Shown one piece after another: positions 62,537 to 64,000 of a stretch of 64,000 nucleotides of DNA. The notes beneath the pieces were generated by a model. It saw only the letters and a list, made by a program, of their open reading frames with translations. It did no database searches and was not told the origin of the DNA. The translations under genes and the position numbers were made by a program. Origin of the DNA: Oscillospiraceae bacterium (lineage in GTDB: Bacteria; Bacillota; Clostridia; Oscillospirales; Acutalibacteraceae). How positions within the stretch are numbered: position 1 is the stretch's first letter; the number at the start of each line of letters is the position of its first letter. The stretch covers positions 31,342 through 95,341 of the forward strand of contig JAQXMC010000024.1 of the NCBI GenBank assembly GCA_029012445.1, given 5' to 3'.

Positions 62537-64000
62537 TTACGCAGACTTTTTATCTGCCTCTTCAACGATTTCCTTATTCATTTCAATATAGTTAACCACA
62601 TTTTCATAAGCATCGTTGAATTTGAATTTAATGGTAATATTGCCGCCCTCGTGAACGAGAATTTCATCAATCAGTTCAACCACCATTGGTCTGTTAAGCG
62701 AGTCAATATTGCCATACTGCTTGAAGTGTGAAATAAACTCATTCTCGCTATTCAGACCTTGTGCGTACTCTTCTGCTGTTTTTGTAAGACTTTGGATTGT
62801 GCTGTCTATTGACTCGATTTTCTCTGTCAGGTTGGCTTTTAACTGCATATATTCTTCCCTTGTAATTACGCCCTGCTTCCAGTCAGGATACAAATCAAGG
62901 GACATTTTTATGCACTTCTCACGCTCGGCAGATTGAGTCTTAATCATCTTCTGCAGATGAGTTGACTCCTTTTTTCGCTTACTGCTTTGATTGATTATTT
63001 CAAGTATTTCATCGAACTCAATGGCAGTGTCAATCATTTTCTGCAAGGTTACAAGCACCGCAGTTTCAAGCTTATCAATGCGGATTGTATGATTGGTGCA
63101 GGCATCCTTGCTCATTTTTCTTGATGTCATACATCTATAATAGCGATAAGTGCCGTAGGAATGCGTATTGGTTTTCTTGTTCATAATGCGGTGACAGTCG
63201 GCACAGCGTACAAGTCCCGAAAACAAATCAACCTCTTTTTTGACGGGCGAAGAACGGATATTCTTCTTAAAAAGTGACTGAGCCTTATTGAAAGTGTCTT
63301 TATCAATAATCGCTTCGTGGGTATTCTCAACAATAATCCACTCGTCCTTTGGAATAGCTCTGCACTGCTTGATTTTGTAGCTGATTGTCGTGTTCTTGCC
63401 CTGCACCATATTACCGATATACATTTCGTTCTGCAATATTCTTCTCACAGAGCTATCGTGCCATAGACCGTCGTTGCTCTTGCCCATAGGGTGACGGTAA
63501 TTAAGTCCTTTCAGCTTTTTATGCATTGACGGGTTGGGTATGCCCTCGTCATTAAGAGTTTTTGCAATGCCGATAATGCTTTGACCTGCTATAAATCTTT
63601 CAAAAATCATCCGCACAACAGGTGCCGTTTCTTCGTCAATGATAAGCTGATGATGGTCATTCGGGTCTTTCAAATATCCGTAGGTAGGAAAAGAGCCGAT
63701 AAACTTTCCCTGTGCTCTGTTCACATTAAGAGTACCTCGCACATTGACAGAAGTGGTTGCCGCAAGACTTTCATTGATAACATTGGTAACACCTACGGAA
63801 ATACACTGCGTTGCCGCATTCATACTGTTTGAAGCGGTGTCAATTCCGTTGTTCAAAGCAATGAAACGCACCTTTAATCTTACGAAAACATTGTCTAGGA
63901 AATTCCCCGCATCGGTATAGTTTCGTCCGAAGCGGGACAAGTCTTTAACGATAACACAATTGACCGCACCGGCGTAGATATCTTCCATCATACGGACAAA
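62537..64000 (-). CDS. large serine recombinase (5' end outside the window)
   Basis: About 487 visible residues, open to the right edge, so the N-terminal about 50-60 residues with the catalytic Ser are missing. Visible: end of the resolvase domain (IVKDLSRFGRNYTDAGNFLD), recombinase domain (PTYGYLKDPNDHHQLIIDEE to GNMVQGK), zinc ribbon (CADCHRIMNKK, YYRCMTSRK) and a long coiled coil (about 335-410). This is the TnpX/integrase type that moves ICEs, IMEs, prophages and skin-like elements. Its 3' end faces the spoVAD junction. Confidence 0.95.
   Translation of the reverse strand, partial: FVRMMEDIYAGAVNCVIVKDLSRFGRNYTDAGNFLDNVFVRLKVRFIALNNGIDTASNSMNAATQCISVGVTNVINESLAATTSVNVRGTLNVNRAQGKFIGSFPTYGYLKDPNDHHQLIIDEETAPVVRMIFERFIAGQSIIGIAKTLNDEGIPNPSMHKKLKGLNYRHPMGKSNDGLWHDSSVRRILQNEMYIGNMVQGKNTTISYKIKQCRAIPKDEWIIVENTHEAIIDKDTFNKAQSLFKKNIRSSPVKKEVDLFSGLVRCADCHRIMNKKTNTHSYGTYRYYRCMTSRKMSKDACTNHTIRIDKLETAVLVTLQKMIDTAIEFDEILEIINQSSKRKKESTHLQKMIKTQSAEREKCIKMSLDLYPDWKQGVITREEYMQLKANLTEKIESIDSTIQSLTKTAEEYAQGLNSENEFISHFKQYGNIDSLNRPMVVELIDEILVHEGGNITIKFKFNDAYENVVNYIEMNKEIVEEADKKSA

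Overview
The window looks like chromosome from a spore-forming member of the class Clostridia, probably a gut Oscillospirales/Ruminococcaceae-like lineage (family level is a guess). Reasons: Spo0A, SpoIIID and SpoVA genes; an IspH-ribosomal protein S1 fusion; a T-box leader; a V-type ATPase; a YjdF riboswitch; and strong AAGGAGG ribosome binding sites with sigma-A promoters of 17-bp spacing. Most of the window (1 to about 59,380) has mid-range GC. From about 59,384 to the right edge the DNA is visibly AT-richer and holds a mobile element.

Layout. 1-2.4 kb: the end of a Thr/Pro-rich protein, a Cys-rich secreted protein and three tiny genes. 2.5-4.8 kb: EIIC-like membrane protein, HAD phosphatase, RsuA-type pseudouridine synthase. 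4.9-13.3 kb (minus): upp, an Fe-S protein, a PPC-domain protein, a Cys T-box leader with cysE-cysS, pgsA-rimO, recX-recA. 13.5-15.6 kb: rpmB, radC, spo0A. 16-19.8 kb: ABC exporter, DUF3048 lipoprotein, solitary MazF toxin. 20-23.1 kb: GlpA-like/GlpB-like/DUF1667 oxidoreductase operon. 23.4-27.5 kb (minus): BaiN-like flavoprotein, cmk, ispH-S1. 27.7 kb: spoIIID. 28-31.8 kb (minus): FHA-FtsW-PBP wall module. 32-36.7 kb: transglutaminase-like protein and proB-proA-proC. 37-40 kb: potB-potC-potD without potA. 40.2 kb: tRNA-Gln. 40.4-44.9 kb: AraC regulator divergent from a PHP/GPH-transporter/ChbG glycan cluster. 45-48.4 kb: secreted Cys-nucleophile hydrolase, structured spacer, MGMT-like, SseB-like and yjdF genes. 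48.5-57.1 kb (minus): complete V-ATPase operon H-I-K-E-C-F-A-B-D behind a leader with an intrinsic terminator. 57.3-59.4 kb (minus): secreted propeller-like protein, spoVAE, a small membrane protein, and a 5'-truncated spoVAD.

59.4 kb to the edge: mobile DNA abutting the broken spoVAD. It carries a barstar/barnase pair in which the barnase is fused to a phage-head-type CxxC domain, a hipBA pair with its own palindromic operator, and a large serine recombinase running off the right edge.

Most noteworthy: (i) spoVAD interrupted by a serine-recombinase element, which could be a skin-like sporulation-intervening element; (ii) an aromatic amphipathic tail, in one case framed by Cys-x-Cys/His clusters, recurring on unrelated secreted proteins and tiny ORFs; (iii) a V-ATPase leader with attenuator architecture ahead of a K subunit that carries Na+ ligands; (iv) the phage-domain/barnase toxin; (v) a roughly 70-bp noncoding repeat placed just 3' of two different transcript-end hairpins.
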